In this document: piece after piece, positions 1-8,072 of the stretch
Layout: the number at the start of each line of letters is the position of its first letter
Position numbering within the stretch: the first letter of the stretch is position 1
From: Paenibacillus aceris
GTDB lineage: Bacteria; Bacillota; Bacilli; Paenibacillales; NBRC-103111
DNA length: 64,000 bases
Direction: 5' to 3'
NCBI RefSeq assembly: GCF_017874035.1
Contig: NZ_JAGGKV010000016.1
Coordinates: 62,001-126,000 of the forward strand
The notes under the pieces: model-generated
What the model was told of the DNA's origin: nothing
What the model saw: only the letters and a program-made list of their open reading frames with translations
Database searches by the model: none
Position numbers and translations under genes: made by a program

Positions 1-975
1 ACCTATGTTGACGGTTCGAACAACAAGTACCAAGTAAATGTCAAGGTAACTGCTACAGGTACTGCTGATGGTACGATCGGTTTGAAAAACCCAGCTGAAG
101 AAGCAATCACTTCTGCGACATTTGGTAAAGGTGAAAAAGCTGGTGATTTCGAAGCATTCAATGACGAGTTCACACTGTTCACAACAGAAAATGCTACTGA
201 AGGTGCAAAAGCTGATTACACAGCAACAATCACGAAAAACGGAACTGAGATCTCCAAGTTGACTAGAACGATCACAGTTGCTAGCGCAACAGACGATTTG
301 ACTTACTCCGTGAACGCTGTTCCAACATTGTTCAACCTGAGTGATAGCGGCGTTGTTGTTGGGTCCACGTATGGTACGGGCGGAACAGCTATCAGCGCTG
401 ACGATCTTAAAGACGTAACGAAATCTCAAGTATTTGCTCGCGAAGTTAAACTTACTGCTAAAAACGCTTCTGGCGACACAGTAAAACTTCCAGCTGGTAC
501 AATCACAAGCATTACAACATCTAACAATGCTGTTGCAAAAGTAGCACTTGTTGGTGGTAAAGCTTATGTTCTTGGTAACAAGACAGGTACGGCTACATTG
601 AACGTATCCTACAAAACAATTAAAGGCGAAATTAAAACTGCTAATGTTGCTGTGACATCTAAAAATGATGCACTTGCAGTCGACAAAGTCGAAGCTGACA
701 GCACGATGACAATTGGAAAAACTGGTGGAAATGCATTCATCAATCCAGATCTAATTGTTACAGATAACTATGGTGTTGAGTATGAGAAAGAAGATGCTCA
801 AAAAGCTAATGGTGTACTGGGTGTAACATTCTCAGCTAGCAACTACTCCTCCAACGTTAAAAATGTTACAATCAACTCCAACGGTGATATCACTGTAGAT
901 GGTACTGGAACATTTGATCTGACAGTTACATCCCCAAGCGGTAAATCCGATGTAATTGCGGTAACTGTAAACTAA
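1..975 (+). CDS. S-layer protein, C-terminal part (cut by left window edge)
   Basis: The reading frame is open from base 1 to the TAA at 973-975, so this is the last ~324 residues of a longer gene whose start lies outside the window. It is almost identical, protein and DNA, to the end of the S-layer gene ending at 7509, for example the shared stretches around FNDEFTLFTT, DDLTYSVNAVPTLFNLSDSG and LIVTDNYGVEYE. By that homology the missing part should hold a signal peptide and three SLH domains. The visible part is made of beta-rich Ig-like modules without cysteine. It probably forms the outward or lattice-contact region of an S-layer subunit. An intrinsic terminator follows directly. An ATG at 82 is internal and not a real start. 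Confidence 0.9.
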   Translation, partial: TYVDGSNNKYQVNVKVTATGTADGTIGLKNPAEEAITSATFGKGEKAGDFEAFNDEFTLFTTENATEGAKADYTATITKNGTEISKLTRTITVASATDDLTYSVNAVPTLFNLSDSGVVVGSTYGTGGTAISADDLKDVTKSQVFAREVKLTAKNASGDTVKLPAGTITSITTSNNAVAKVALVGGKAYVLGNKTGTATLNVSYKTIKGEIKTANVAVTSKNDALAVDKVEADSTMTIGKTGGNAFINPDLIVTDNYGVEYEKEDAQKANGVLGVTFSASNYSSNVKNVTINSNGDITVDGTGTFDLTVTSPSGKSDVIAVTVN

Positions 976-991
976 TCAATATAAGTTAAGT

Positions 992-1021
992 AAAAGAAGG
1001 CCAATCGGCCTTCTTTTTTTG
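992..1021 (+). terminator. Intrinsic terminator of the first S-layer gene
   Basis: AAAGAAGGCC and GGCCTTCTTT form a perfect stem around a short loop, followed by a run of T. The same hairpin, with nearly the same flanks, follows the S-layer genes ending at 7509 and 11129. Confidence 0.9.
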
Positions 1022-1049
1022 TTTTATAAATCTACTATGCCAATCAACA

Positions 1050-1094
1050 TGGAAAATACTTATCAATGATTTAAACGTCGGTTGATAGTATACT
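1050..1094 (+). promoter_or_regulatory. Probable S-layer gene promoter with conserved upstream block
   Basis: The 20-base block TGGAAAATACTTATCAATGA at 1050-1069 and a TATACT -10-like box at 1089-1094 recur with exactly the same spacing before the next S-layer gene (4286-4330), while the bases between them differ. That conservation marks them as functional. No good sigma-A -35 box stands at the expected distance, so the block may itself be the activator or -35 region. Transcription from here would give a leader of about 115 bases. Confidence 0.55.
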
Positions 1095-1169
1095 AAGTTT
1101 GTAGCAAAGATGATATACGAAATGATACACGAAATTACATGCGAGTCGCGCAATCACTGAGTTATTTCC

Positions 1170-1206
1170 AAGTTTTTATAACAAAAACTTTTAAAATATT
1201 AGGAGG
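1170..1206 (+). promoter_or_regulatory. Leader hairpin and strong ribosome binding site
   Basis: AAGTTTTT (1170-1177) pairs perfectly with AAAAACTT (1183-1190) just ahead of the AGGAGG at 1201-1206. The motif and its distance to the ribosome binding site are kept before the next S-layer gene. A hairpin here could protect the 5' leader of a very abundant mRNA or modulate initiation; this role is inferred. Confidence 0.5.
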
Positions 1207-1218
1207 AAACAAAACCTT

Positions 1219-4191
1219 ATGAAGAAAACTCTTTCCGTAGTCCTTACATCCGCTATGGCTCTTTCCATGTTCTCATCCCTAGCATTCGCTAAGACGTCTG
1301 CTGATTTCACAGACTTGAAAGACCTGGATGCAGCTACAAAAGCAAAATTTGATGCCATGATCTCCGCTGGTATCTTCGACGGCGTAACAGATACAACTTT
1401 CGGTCTGAAAGACGAAATGAACCGTGCACAATTTGCAAAAGTTGCAGCATTGATCATGGGTCTGGACGTAAACAAAGATTTGAAAACATCCAGCTTCACT
1501 GATGTTAGTGTTGACGACGCGGCTAACGGTTATGCACTTCCTTACATCGAAGCTTTGAAAACAGCTGGCGTAACTGATGGTTATGCAGAAGGTCAATACA
1601 ACCCGGCTGGTAAAGTAACGAAAGAACAATTGGCTACTTTCTTGGTTCGTGTTCTTGGTCAAGACGAAGCAGCTAAAGGCAAAACAGGTACAGATGCAAC
1701 AGTATCCGGTTGGGCACAAGGTTATGTAGCATTAGCGCTTGAATTGAAACTTCTTGCTAACGGCGAAGATGGTACATTTGGCGGTATGGCTAACGCAACT
1801 CGCGATCTTCTTTTGACAGGTGCTTATGAAGCGAAACAACAATACGTGCCGGCTGGCCAAGTATCTGTAAGTAGTGCGAAAGCAACTGGCGTACAAAAAG
1901 TAACGGTAACGTTCAATAAACCAGTTGATACAGACAAAGCGAAATTGTCCTTGAAAAAAGGCAATGCTGATGTTGTAACAACGACGGAATTCGCGGCTGA
2001 CAAAAAATCTGCAGTACTAACACTAACAGATGCTAAGATCGGTGCGGGTGAGTATACTGTAAACTTGAGCGGTTTGGATGAGACGGCTGTGAGCAACACC
2101 AAAGCAACATTCACAGGTGAAGACGAAGTGATGAAAAGCATCGATTTCGTATCCGCGAATGACACAATTGCTTATGCAGACAAAGTAATTGTTAAAGCTA
2201 AAGCTGTGAATCAATACGGTGAAGCTGCTTCGACGAATGCAGGTTCCTATGATGTGTACACTTCAGCTGCAACATTCACAAAAATCACTAAAGACAACGA
2301 TGGCACGCTATTGATCACATTGGATACTAACACAAAAGATACGACGCAAGGCGTATCTGTGATTCCGGTAACGATTGTGAACAATGATAGCCATATTACA
2401 GTAACGAAGAACTTCAAGCTTGGTACACAACCGATTTTAACGAAACTTGAGCTAGGCGCACCTCGTTACTCCGTAGGTACAGCTTTGAATGCTAAAGGCG
2501 AGAATGCTGAGTTTGATTTGAACCTGTATGATCAATATGGTTCTGTTATGTCCTACGAAATGCTATCTAGTTCAGACAAGCTGAAAGATACAAGCCTGAT
2601 CTGGAATGACTATCTTGCAAGTGATGATGTCAGCTACACAATTGAAGATAACGGAAATGATATTCCGCAAGTGAAAATCTCCTTGTTGAAAGATATTGAT
2701 AAGTCCGGGGACTTCAGCTTCACTGTATTTAACCAAGCAGCAACTGCAACAGGTAAAGTAAGCATTCAGTCAGCGAAAGTAGCGACGAAAATAGAAATCG
2801 GAGACATGAATGATGTTATTGCGTCCGGAGATACAGATGTATACATTCCATTGATGGCTTATGATGCACAAGGCAACCAACTAAGTGCGGACGATTTGGC
2901 AAGTGACGCAAACGTAGATCGCATTAAAGTATCGATTTCTGGAGCAACAGGCAGTAGCACGATTTCAGCTTCCGGTGAGCATAAAGGTATGATTAAGCTG
3001 GATAAAATTGATGCAGGTTCTAAAGGAGCTGTATCTGTAACAGCGGTCATTGCAACAGCAAATGCAAACAGTACGGTAACTAAAACGTACACTGTTCACG
3101 ATGCGCGCATTGCGGACCACTTGAAAGAAGTAACAGTACCGGCGAAGAACGCAGTAGCTGGGGCAACTTCTGACTTTGAATTCAGCGTAATCGACCAATA
3201 CGGTCAAGTTTTGGATGATTCCAACTATGTGAACAGCAATGGTTCTGTGGTTGCAACTGCAGAAGGCAATATGAAATATAGCGTTGTCGCAACAGCAGTA
3301 ACTTACGATGCAGATGGTAAAGTAATTGACAATGCTGCTGCTCATGTTGTAGCGCCAAATGACCAAGTTTTGACGAAGAACACGTATGAAAAAGGAACGA
3401 ACGACTTCAAGGCTTTCAACGATGAATTCACGTTTGAAACAACGAGCGCAGCGAAAGAAGGAACTTACGTTAAGTTTACCGCTCAAATCCTTAAAGGTGA
3501 TCAAGAGATTTCCAAGGTAGAAAGAACACTCACAGTTGTCGGTAAAAATGCAGACTTAACTTACAGTGTAGGAACTGTTGCGCCATTATTCAATGCTATG
3601 GACAGCGACGTAGTGAACGACAATGAATTGGTAGTAGCAACAAGCAAACTGTCCCGTGAAGTGAAGATCAGCGCGAAAAATGCAGCAGGTGAAATGGTTG
3701 AACTTCCGGCTGTCGTTACGCAAATCACATCTTCAAACTCCAGTGTAGCGCAAGTTGCAATGGGAACTGGTGAAGATGCTGGTAAAGCATTCGTACTTGG
3801 TAACAAAGCAGGATCAGCAACACTGAATGTTACGTACCAATCAGTAGACGGCACTGTTAAGCAAGCGAGTGTGCCTGTAACAGTGAAAAGTGACATGATT
3901 GCTGTTGATAAGTTGGAAGCAGGAGAAACAGAAGCAACAATATCCACAGGAGCTAATGCTTATGCAGTAGCAGACCTGACTGTAACTGATAACTATGGCG
4001 TTGAGTATGACAAAGATGAAGCGCCAGCGTACAACTACTTGATGGGTCTGACATTCTCTACAGATAACGTAAAAGGAAAAGTAGAGATTGGTAATGACGG
4101 GACGATCAAAGCAGATACTGGTTCGACATTTGATCTGATCATCACATCGCCGAATGGTAAGTCGGTTGTTACATCAGTAATCGTTAAGTAA
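1219..4191 (+). CDS. S-layer protein with three SLH domains (990 aa)
   Basis: Residues 1-24 are a signal peptide ending AFA. Three SLH domains follow at about 29-85, 90-150 and 160-208; they normally bind pyruvylated secondary cell-wall polymer. The usual TRAE motif is altered to NRAQ, TKEQ and TRDL. The remaining ~780 residues are Thr/Ser/Ala/Lys-rich Ig-like beta modules lacking cysteine, typical of S-layer lattices. The start is set by AGGAGG 12 bases upstream. The first ~620 bases are nearly identical to the copy starting at 4459, but the rest diverges strongly. It is flanked by its own promoter and terminator, so it is probably a monocistronic and highly expressed gene. Confidence 0.93.
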   Translation: MKKTLSVVLTSAMALSMFSSLAFAKTSADFTDLKDLDAATKAKFDAMISAGIFDGVTDTTFGLKDEMNRAQFAKVAALIMGLDVNKDLKTSSFTDVSVDDAANGYALPYIEALKTAGVTDGYAEGQYNPAGKVTKEQLATFLVRVLGQDEAAKGKTGTDATVSGWAQGYVALALELKLLANGEDGTFGGMANATRDLLLTGAYEAKQQYVPAGQVSVSSAKATGVQKVTVTFNKPVDTDKAKLSLKKGNADVVTTTEFAADKKSAVLTLTDAKIGAGEYTVNLSGLDETAVSNTKATFTGEDEVMKSIDFVSANDTIAYADKVIVKAKAVNQYGEAASTNAGSYDVYTSAATFTKITKDNDGTLLITLDTNTKDTTQGVSVIPVTIVNNDSHITVTKNFKLGTQPILTKLELGAPRYSVGTALNAKGENAEFDLNLYDQYGSVMSYEMLSSSDKLKDTSLIWNDYLASDDVSYTIEDNGNDIPQVKISLLKDIDKSGDFSFTVFNQAATATGKVSIQSAKVATKIEIGDMNDVIASGDTDVYIPLMAYDAQGNQLSADDLASDANVDRIKVSISGATGSSTISASGEHKGMIKLDKIDAGSKGAVSVTAVIATANANSTVTKTYTVHDARIADHLKEVTVPAKNAVAGATSDFEFSVIDQYGQVLDDSNYVNSNGSVVATAEGNMKYSVVATAVTYDADGKVIDNAAAHVVAPNDQVLTKNTYEKGTNDFKAFNDEFTFETTSAAKEGTYVKFTAQILKGDQEISKVERTLTVVGKNADLTYSVGTVAPLFNAMDSDVVNDNELVVATSKLSREVKISAKNAAGEMVELPAVVTQITSSNSSVAQVAMGTGEDAGKAFVLGNKAGSATLNVTYQSVDGTVKQASVPVTVKSDMIAVDKLEAGETEATISTGANAYAVADLTVTDNYGVEYDKDEAPAYNYLMGLTFSTDNVKGKVEIGNDGTIKADTGSTFDLIITSPNGKSVVTSVIVK

Positions 4192-4203
4192 TCTAAATGA
4201 TAG

Positions 4204-4232
4204 AAAGAAGGCCCTCTGGGGTCTTCTTTTTT
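4204..4232 (+). terminator. Intrinsic terminator of the second S-layer gene
   Basis: AAGAAGGCCC and the near-complementary GGGGTCTTCTT form a stem with a three-base loop and one mismatch, followed by six T. It is a drifted version of the hairpin found after the other S-layer genes. Confidence 0.85.
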
Positions 4233-4285
4233 GTATTCACCTATATACTCGTCATTCAACAAAAGGATTAGATCTATCGATCGAC

Positions 4286-4330
4286 TGGAAAATACTTATC
4301 AATGAAAAGTCGTATATATTATCGTATACT
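4286..4330 (+). promoter_or_regulatory. Probable S-layer gene promoter (second copy)
   Basis: It has the same 20-base block (4286-4305) and TATACT box (4325-4330) as at 1050-1094, with identical spacing and an unrelated spacer. The downstream leader up to 4400 is not conserved between the two copies. Confidence 0.55.
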
Positions 4331-4404
4331 AATTCTTGTAGCCGAGGTGATAGACGCGGAGCTACACGGAATCAGCGCTAATGATTCAAACTGTCGCCCC
4401 GTTG

Positions 4405-4446
4405 GTTATAAGTTTTTATAACAAAAAACTTTAAAATATTAGGAGG
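4405..4446 (+). promoter_or_regulatory. Leader with two alternative hairpins before the ribosome binding site
   Basis: GTTATAA/TTATAAC (4405-4422) and AAGTTTTT/AAAAACTT (4410-4431) are both perfect stems but share bases, so only one can form at a time. AGGAGG at 4441-4446 follows. Such an arrangement can act as a stability or initiation switch; no function has been shown from sequence alone. Confidence 0.4.
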
Positions 4447-4458
4447 AAACAAAACTTT

Positions 4459-7400
4459 ATGAAGAAAACTCTTTCCGTAGTCCTTACATCCGCTATGGCT
4501 CTTTCCATGTTCTCATCCCTAGCATTCGCTAAGACGTCTGCTGATTTCACAGATTTGAAAGACCTGGATGCAGCTACAAAAGCGAAATTTGATGCCATGA
4601 TCTCCGCTGGTATCTTTGACGGCGTAACAGACACAACTTACGGTCTGAAAGACGAAATGAACCGTGCACAATTTGCAAAAGTTGCAGCATTGATCATGGG
4701 TCTGGACGTAAACAAAGATTTGAAAACATCCAGCTTCACTGACGTTAGTGTTGACGACGCGGCTAACGGTTATGCACTTCCTTACATCGAAGCTTTGAAA
4801 ACAGCTGGCGTAACTGATGGTTATGCAGAAGGTCAATACAACCCGGCTGGTAAAGTAACGAAAGAACAATTGGCTACTTTTTTGGTTCGTGTTCTTGGTC
4901 AAGACGAAGCAGCTAAAGGCAAAACAGGTACAGATGCAACAGTATCCGGTTGGGCACAAGGTTATGTAGCATTAGCACTTGAGTTGAAACTTCTTGCTAA
5001 CGGCGAAGATGGTACATTCGGCGGTATGGCTAACGCAACTCGCGATCTTCTTTTGACAGGTGCTTATGAAGCAAAACAACAATACGTACCAGCTGGTAAA
5101 GTTTCCGTAACAGGAGCAAAAGCAACAGGCGCTCAACAAGTAACAGTGACTTTTAACAAGCCAGTTGATACTGACAAAGCTACAGTTGCATTGAAAAAAG
5201 GAACAACTGACGTAGTTACAACTACTAAATTCTCCGATGATAAAAAATCCGCAGTTCTAACATTGACTGATGTTAAAGTTAGCAAAGGCGACTACACAGT
5301 AACTGTTTCCGGTTTGGATGCCGCTACTGTTGACAAAACAACAGCAACATTCACAGGTGAAGATGAAGTTCTTACAAAAATCGATTTTGTAAATGCTGGC
5401 GATACAATTGCTTATGCAGACAAAACAATCGTTAAAGTGAAAGCTTCTAACCAATACGGTGAAAATGCAACGACAAATGCTGGTTCTTACAATGTTTACA
5501 CATCTGCTGCAACATTCACAAAAATCACAAAAGATACTGATGGCACTTTGTTGATTACTTTGGATACAGCGAATGAAAGCACAACACAAGGCGTATCTGT
5601 TATTCCAGTAACGGTTGTTAATAACGACAGCCACATCACAGCTACTAAAAACTTCAAGCTTGGTACACAACCAATCCTGACGAAATTAGAGCTTGGTGAC
5701 GCTCGTTACTCTGTAGGCACTGCACTTAATGGTAAAGGCGAGAACGTTAAGTTCGATCTTAACCTGTTTGACCAATACGGCGGTACGATTTCTTATGACT
5801 CTTTGATGAATGCGAAAGTATACAGCAAAGATGGCAGCAACACGACGAAATTGTTCGGTGATACAACTGTGATCTGGAACGATTACATCCCGACTGGAGA
5901 TGTGAAAACAGAAGTAGAAGATAACGGAAACGATATCCCGCAAGTTAAAATTTCATTGGTGAACGATATTGATAAAGCTGGCGACTACAGCTTCACCGTG
6001 TTCAACCAAGCAGCTACAGCTACTGGTAAAGTATCCGTTCAATCTTCGAAACTTGCAAACAAAGTTGAAATTGGCGAGCTTAACGATGTAATCGCGGCTG
6101 GCGATAAAGAAGTTTATGTACCAGTTGTGGCTTATGATGCAGCTGGCAACCAATTAAGCTTGGATGACCTGACTAGCGATCAAAACATTGAGCGTATCAA
6201 AGTGAACGTTTCTGGTGTTGAAGGTCAAACGACAGCAACGATCCTAGATTCAGGTGAGCACAGAGGCTCGATTAAATTAGACCAAATCAGCAACAACACA
6301 AAAGGTGCTGTATCCATTACAGCGATCATTGCAACAGCGAACGCAAGCAGCACATCTACAAAAACATTCACAGTTGCTGACGCTCGTGTACCTGATCACT
6401 TCAAAGTGGTAACAGATCCTGCGAAATCCGTTGTTAAAGGCGGTACTTCTGCAATTGAGCTAGCTGTTATTGACCAATACGGACAAGTGCTTGACGATGC
6501 GAACTTCACAGATAGCCAAGGCAATAATGCTCCAACTTATGTTGACGGTTCGAACAACAAGTATCAAGTAAATGTCAAGGTAACTGCTACAGGTACTGCT
6601 GATGGTACGATCGGCCTAATAAACCCAGCTAAAGAAGCAATCACTTCTGCAACATTTGGTAAAGGTGAAAAAGCTGGTGACTTTAAAGCATTCAATGACG
6701 AGTTCACACTGTTTACAACAGATAAAGCTACTGAAGGTGCAAAAGCTGATTACACAGCAACAATCACGAAAAACGGCACTGAGATCTCCAAGTTAACTAG
6801 AACAATCACTGTTGCTAGTGCGACAGACGACCTGACTTACTCCGTGAATGCTGTTCCAACATTGTTCAACCTGAGTGATAGCGGCGTTGTAGTTGGATCG
6901 ACTTATGGTACTGATGGCACAGCTATCAGCGCCGATGTTCTTAAAGATGTAACGAAATCTCAAGTATTTGCACGCGAAGTTAAACTTACAGCTAAAAACG
7001 CTGCTGGCGACACAGTGAAACTTCCAGCTGGAACAATTACTGGCATTACAACATCTAACAATGCTGTTGCAAAAGTAGCACTTGTTGGTGGTAAAGCTTA
7101 TGTTCTTGGTAACAAGACAGGTACGGCTACATTGAACGTATCCTACAAAACGATTAAAGGCGAAATTAAAACTGCTACAGTTGCTGTGACGTCTAAAAAT
7201 GATGCACTTGCAGTCGACAAAGTCGAAGCTGATAGCACTATGACAATTGGAAAAACTGGTGGAAATGCATTCATCAATCCAGATCTAATTGTTACAGATA
7301 ACTATGGTGTTGAGTATGAGCAAGAAGATGCTCAAAAAGCTAACGGTGTGCTGGGTGTAACATTCTCAGCTAGCAACTATTCCTCCAACGTTAAAAATGT

Positions 7401-7509
7401 TTCAATTAACTCCAACGGTGATATCACTGTAGATGGTACTGGAACATTTGATCTGACAGTTACATCCCCAAGCGGTAAATCCGATGTAATTGCGGTAACT
7501 GTTAAGTAA
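4459..7509 (+). CDS. S-layer protein with three SLH domains (1016 aa), mosaic copy
   Basis: It has the same architecture as the preceding gene: signal peptide 1-24, SLH domains at about 29-208, then cysteine-free Ig-like modules. Its head (4459 to about 5090) matches the gene at 1219 almost base for base. From about 5097, at the SLH/Ig boundary, it instead matches the gene at 8070. Its last ~970 bases match the partial gene at 1-975. This patchwork points to recombination or gene conversion between tandem copies. The start is fixed by AGGAGG and the shared leader. It has its own terminator. Confidence 0.93.
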   Translation: MKKTLSVVLTSAMALSMFSSLAFAKTSADFTDLKDLDAATKAKFDAMISAGIFDGVTDTTYGLKDEMNRAQFAKVAALIMGLDVNKDLKTSSFTDVSVDDAANGYALPYIEALKTAGVTDGYAEGQYNPAGKVTKEQLATFLVRVLGQDEAAKGKTGTDATVSGWAQGYVALALELKLLANGEDGTFGGMANATRDLLLTGAYEAKQQYVPAGKVSVTGAKATGAQQVTVTFNKPVDTDKATVALKKGTTDVVTTTKFSDDKKSAVLTLTDVKVSKGDYTVTVSGLDAATVDKTTATFTGEDEVLTKIDFVNAGDTIAYADKTIVKVKASNQYGENATTNAGSYNVYTSAATFTKITKDTDGTLLITLDTANESTTQGVSVIPVTVVNNDSHITATKNFKLGTQPILTKLELGDARYSVGTALNGKGENVKFDLNLFDQYGGTISYDSLMNAKVYSKDGSNTTKLFGDTTVIWNDYIPTGDVKTEVEDNGNDIPQVKISLVNDIDKAGDYSFTVFNQAATATGKVSVQSSKLANKVEIGELNDVIAAGDKEVYVPVVAYDAAGNQLSLDDLTSDQNIERIKVNVSGVEGQTTATILDSGEHRGSIKLDQISNNTKGAVSITAIIATANASSTSTKTFTVADARVPDHFKVVTDPAKSVVKGGTSAIELAVIDQYGQVLDDANFTDSQGNNAPTYVDGSNNKYQVNVKVTATGTADGTIGLINPAKEAITSATFGKGEKAGDFKAFNDEFTLFTTDKATEGAKADYTATITKNGTEISKLTRTITVASATDDLTYSVNAVPTLFNLSDSGVVVGSTYGTDGTAISADVLKDVTKSQVFAREVKLTAKNAAGDTVKLPAGTITGITTSNNAVAKVALVGGKAYVLGNKTGTATLNVSYKTIKGEIKTATVAVTSKNDALAVDKVEADSTMTIGKTGGNAFINPDLIVTDNYGVEYEQEDAQKANGVLGVTFSASNYSSNVKNVSINSNGDITVDGTGTFDLTVTSPSGKSDVIAVTVK

Positions 7510-7525
7510 TCTATACAAGTTAATT

Positions 7526-7554
7526 AAAAGAAGGCCAATCGGCCTTCTTTTTTT
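7526..7554 (+). terminator. Intrinsic terminator of the third S-layer gene
   Basis: AAAGAAGGCC/GGCCTTCTTT is a perfect stem with a four-base loop, followed by a T run. The bases after it (TATAAATATACTATGC) also resemble those after the first gene, so the shared segment extends beyond the coding region. Confidence 0.9.
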
Positions 7555-7970
7555 GTTGTATAAATATACTATGCACACATTTCTACGTATTTATGAAGTT
7601 CTTTTGCCTGTCCTCAGTACTGTTGAATGCACTAGTCTTTAGGTCAAGATTTATATGTGATTGAGCCTGATACATCCTGATGATTTTTTAGTTCGTTCTG
7701 TTAAGTTAAAAAATGAAAAAAAGTTTTTTCGAAAAATCGCAACTTTTTCGCAACCAGTGCGTTTAATACTTTGAAAAGATGGAAACAATAAAGAGTTAAC
7801 CAATTTATAACTAGCCCAACTTAGATTACAAAATAACTCTTTACGACGCTATTCGACCAATGTATAATGTAAATTGGTGTGGGTGTCTTTCTTCCTACTA
7901 AAGTTTACTAGTTTCCAATGTAGCCCTAGAGCTGCACGCGAACTTAGTTATATAATGCTCTAACTCTGGA
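7555..7970 (+). promoter_or_regulatory. Long upstream region of the fourth S-layer gene with candidate promoters
   Basis: No gene is visible in these ~415 bases. The best promoter is TTTACG at 7840-7845, 17 bases, TATAAT at 7863-7868. A second TATAAT at 7951-7956 lacks a good -35 box. An A/T-rich near-palindrome (GAAAAAAAGTTTTTTC, 7715-7730) lies further upstream. This leader is unrelated to those of the two preceding S-layer genes, so the fourth gene is probably controlled differently. Confidence 0.45.
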
Positions 7971-8072
7971 AAGGGGGTGAACCAAACAATGAGTAAATCG
8001 AGCTCAAATATTGTTAGTTTCAACCTAAAAAATAAAACCAAAGATATTCAAGGAGGAGAAAAAAAGGTTATG
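7971..8072 (+). promoter_or_regulatory. Tandem in-frame translation starts of the fourth S-layer gene
   Basis: AAGGGGGTGA at 7971-7980 stands eight bases before ATG 7989, which opens a 27-codon in-frame extension (MSKSSSNIVSFNLKNK...). A second site, AAGGAGG at 8050-8056, precedes ATG 8070, where the signal peptide begins. Two in-frame starts are known for the middle wall protein gene of Bacillus brevis 47. The first start would give a signal peptide with a long charged front. Confidence 0.6.
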
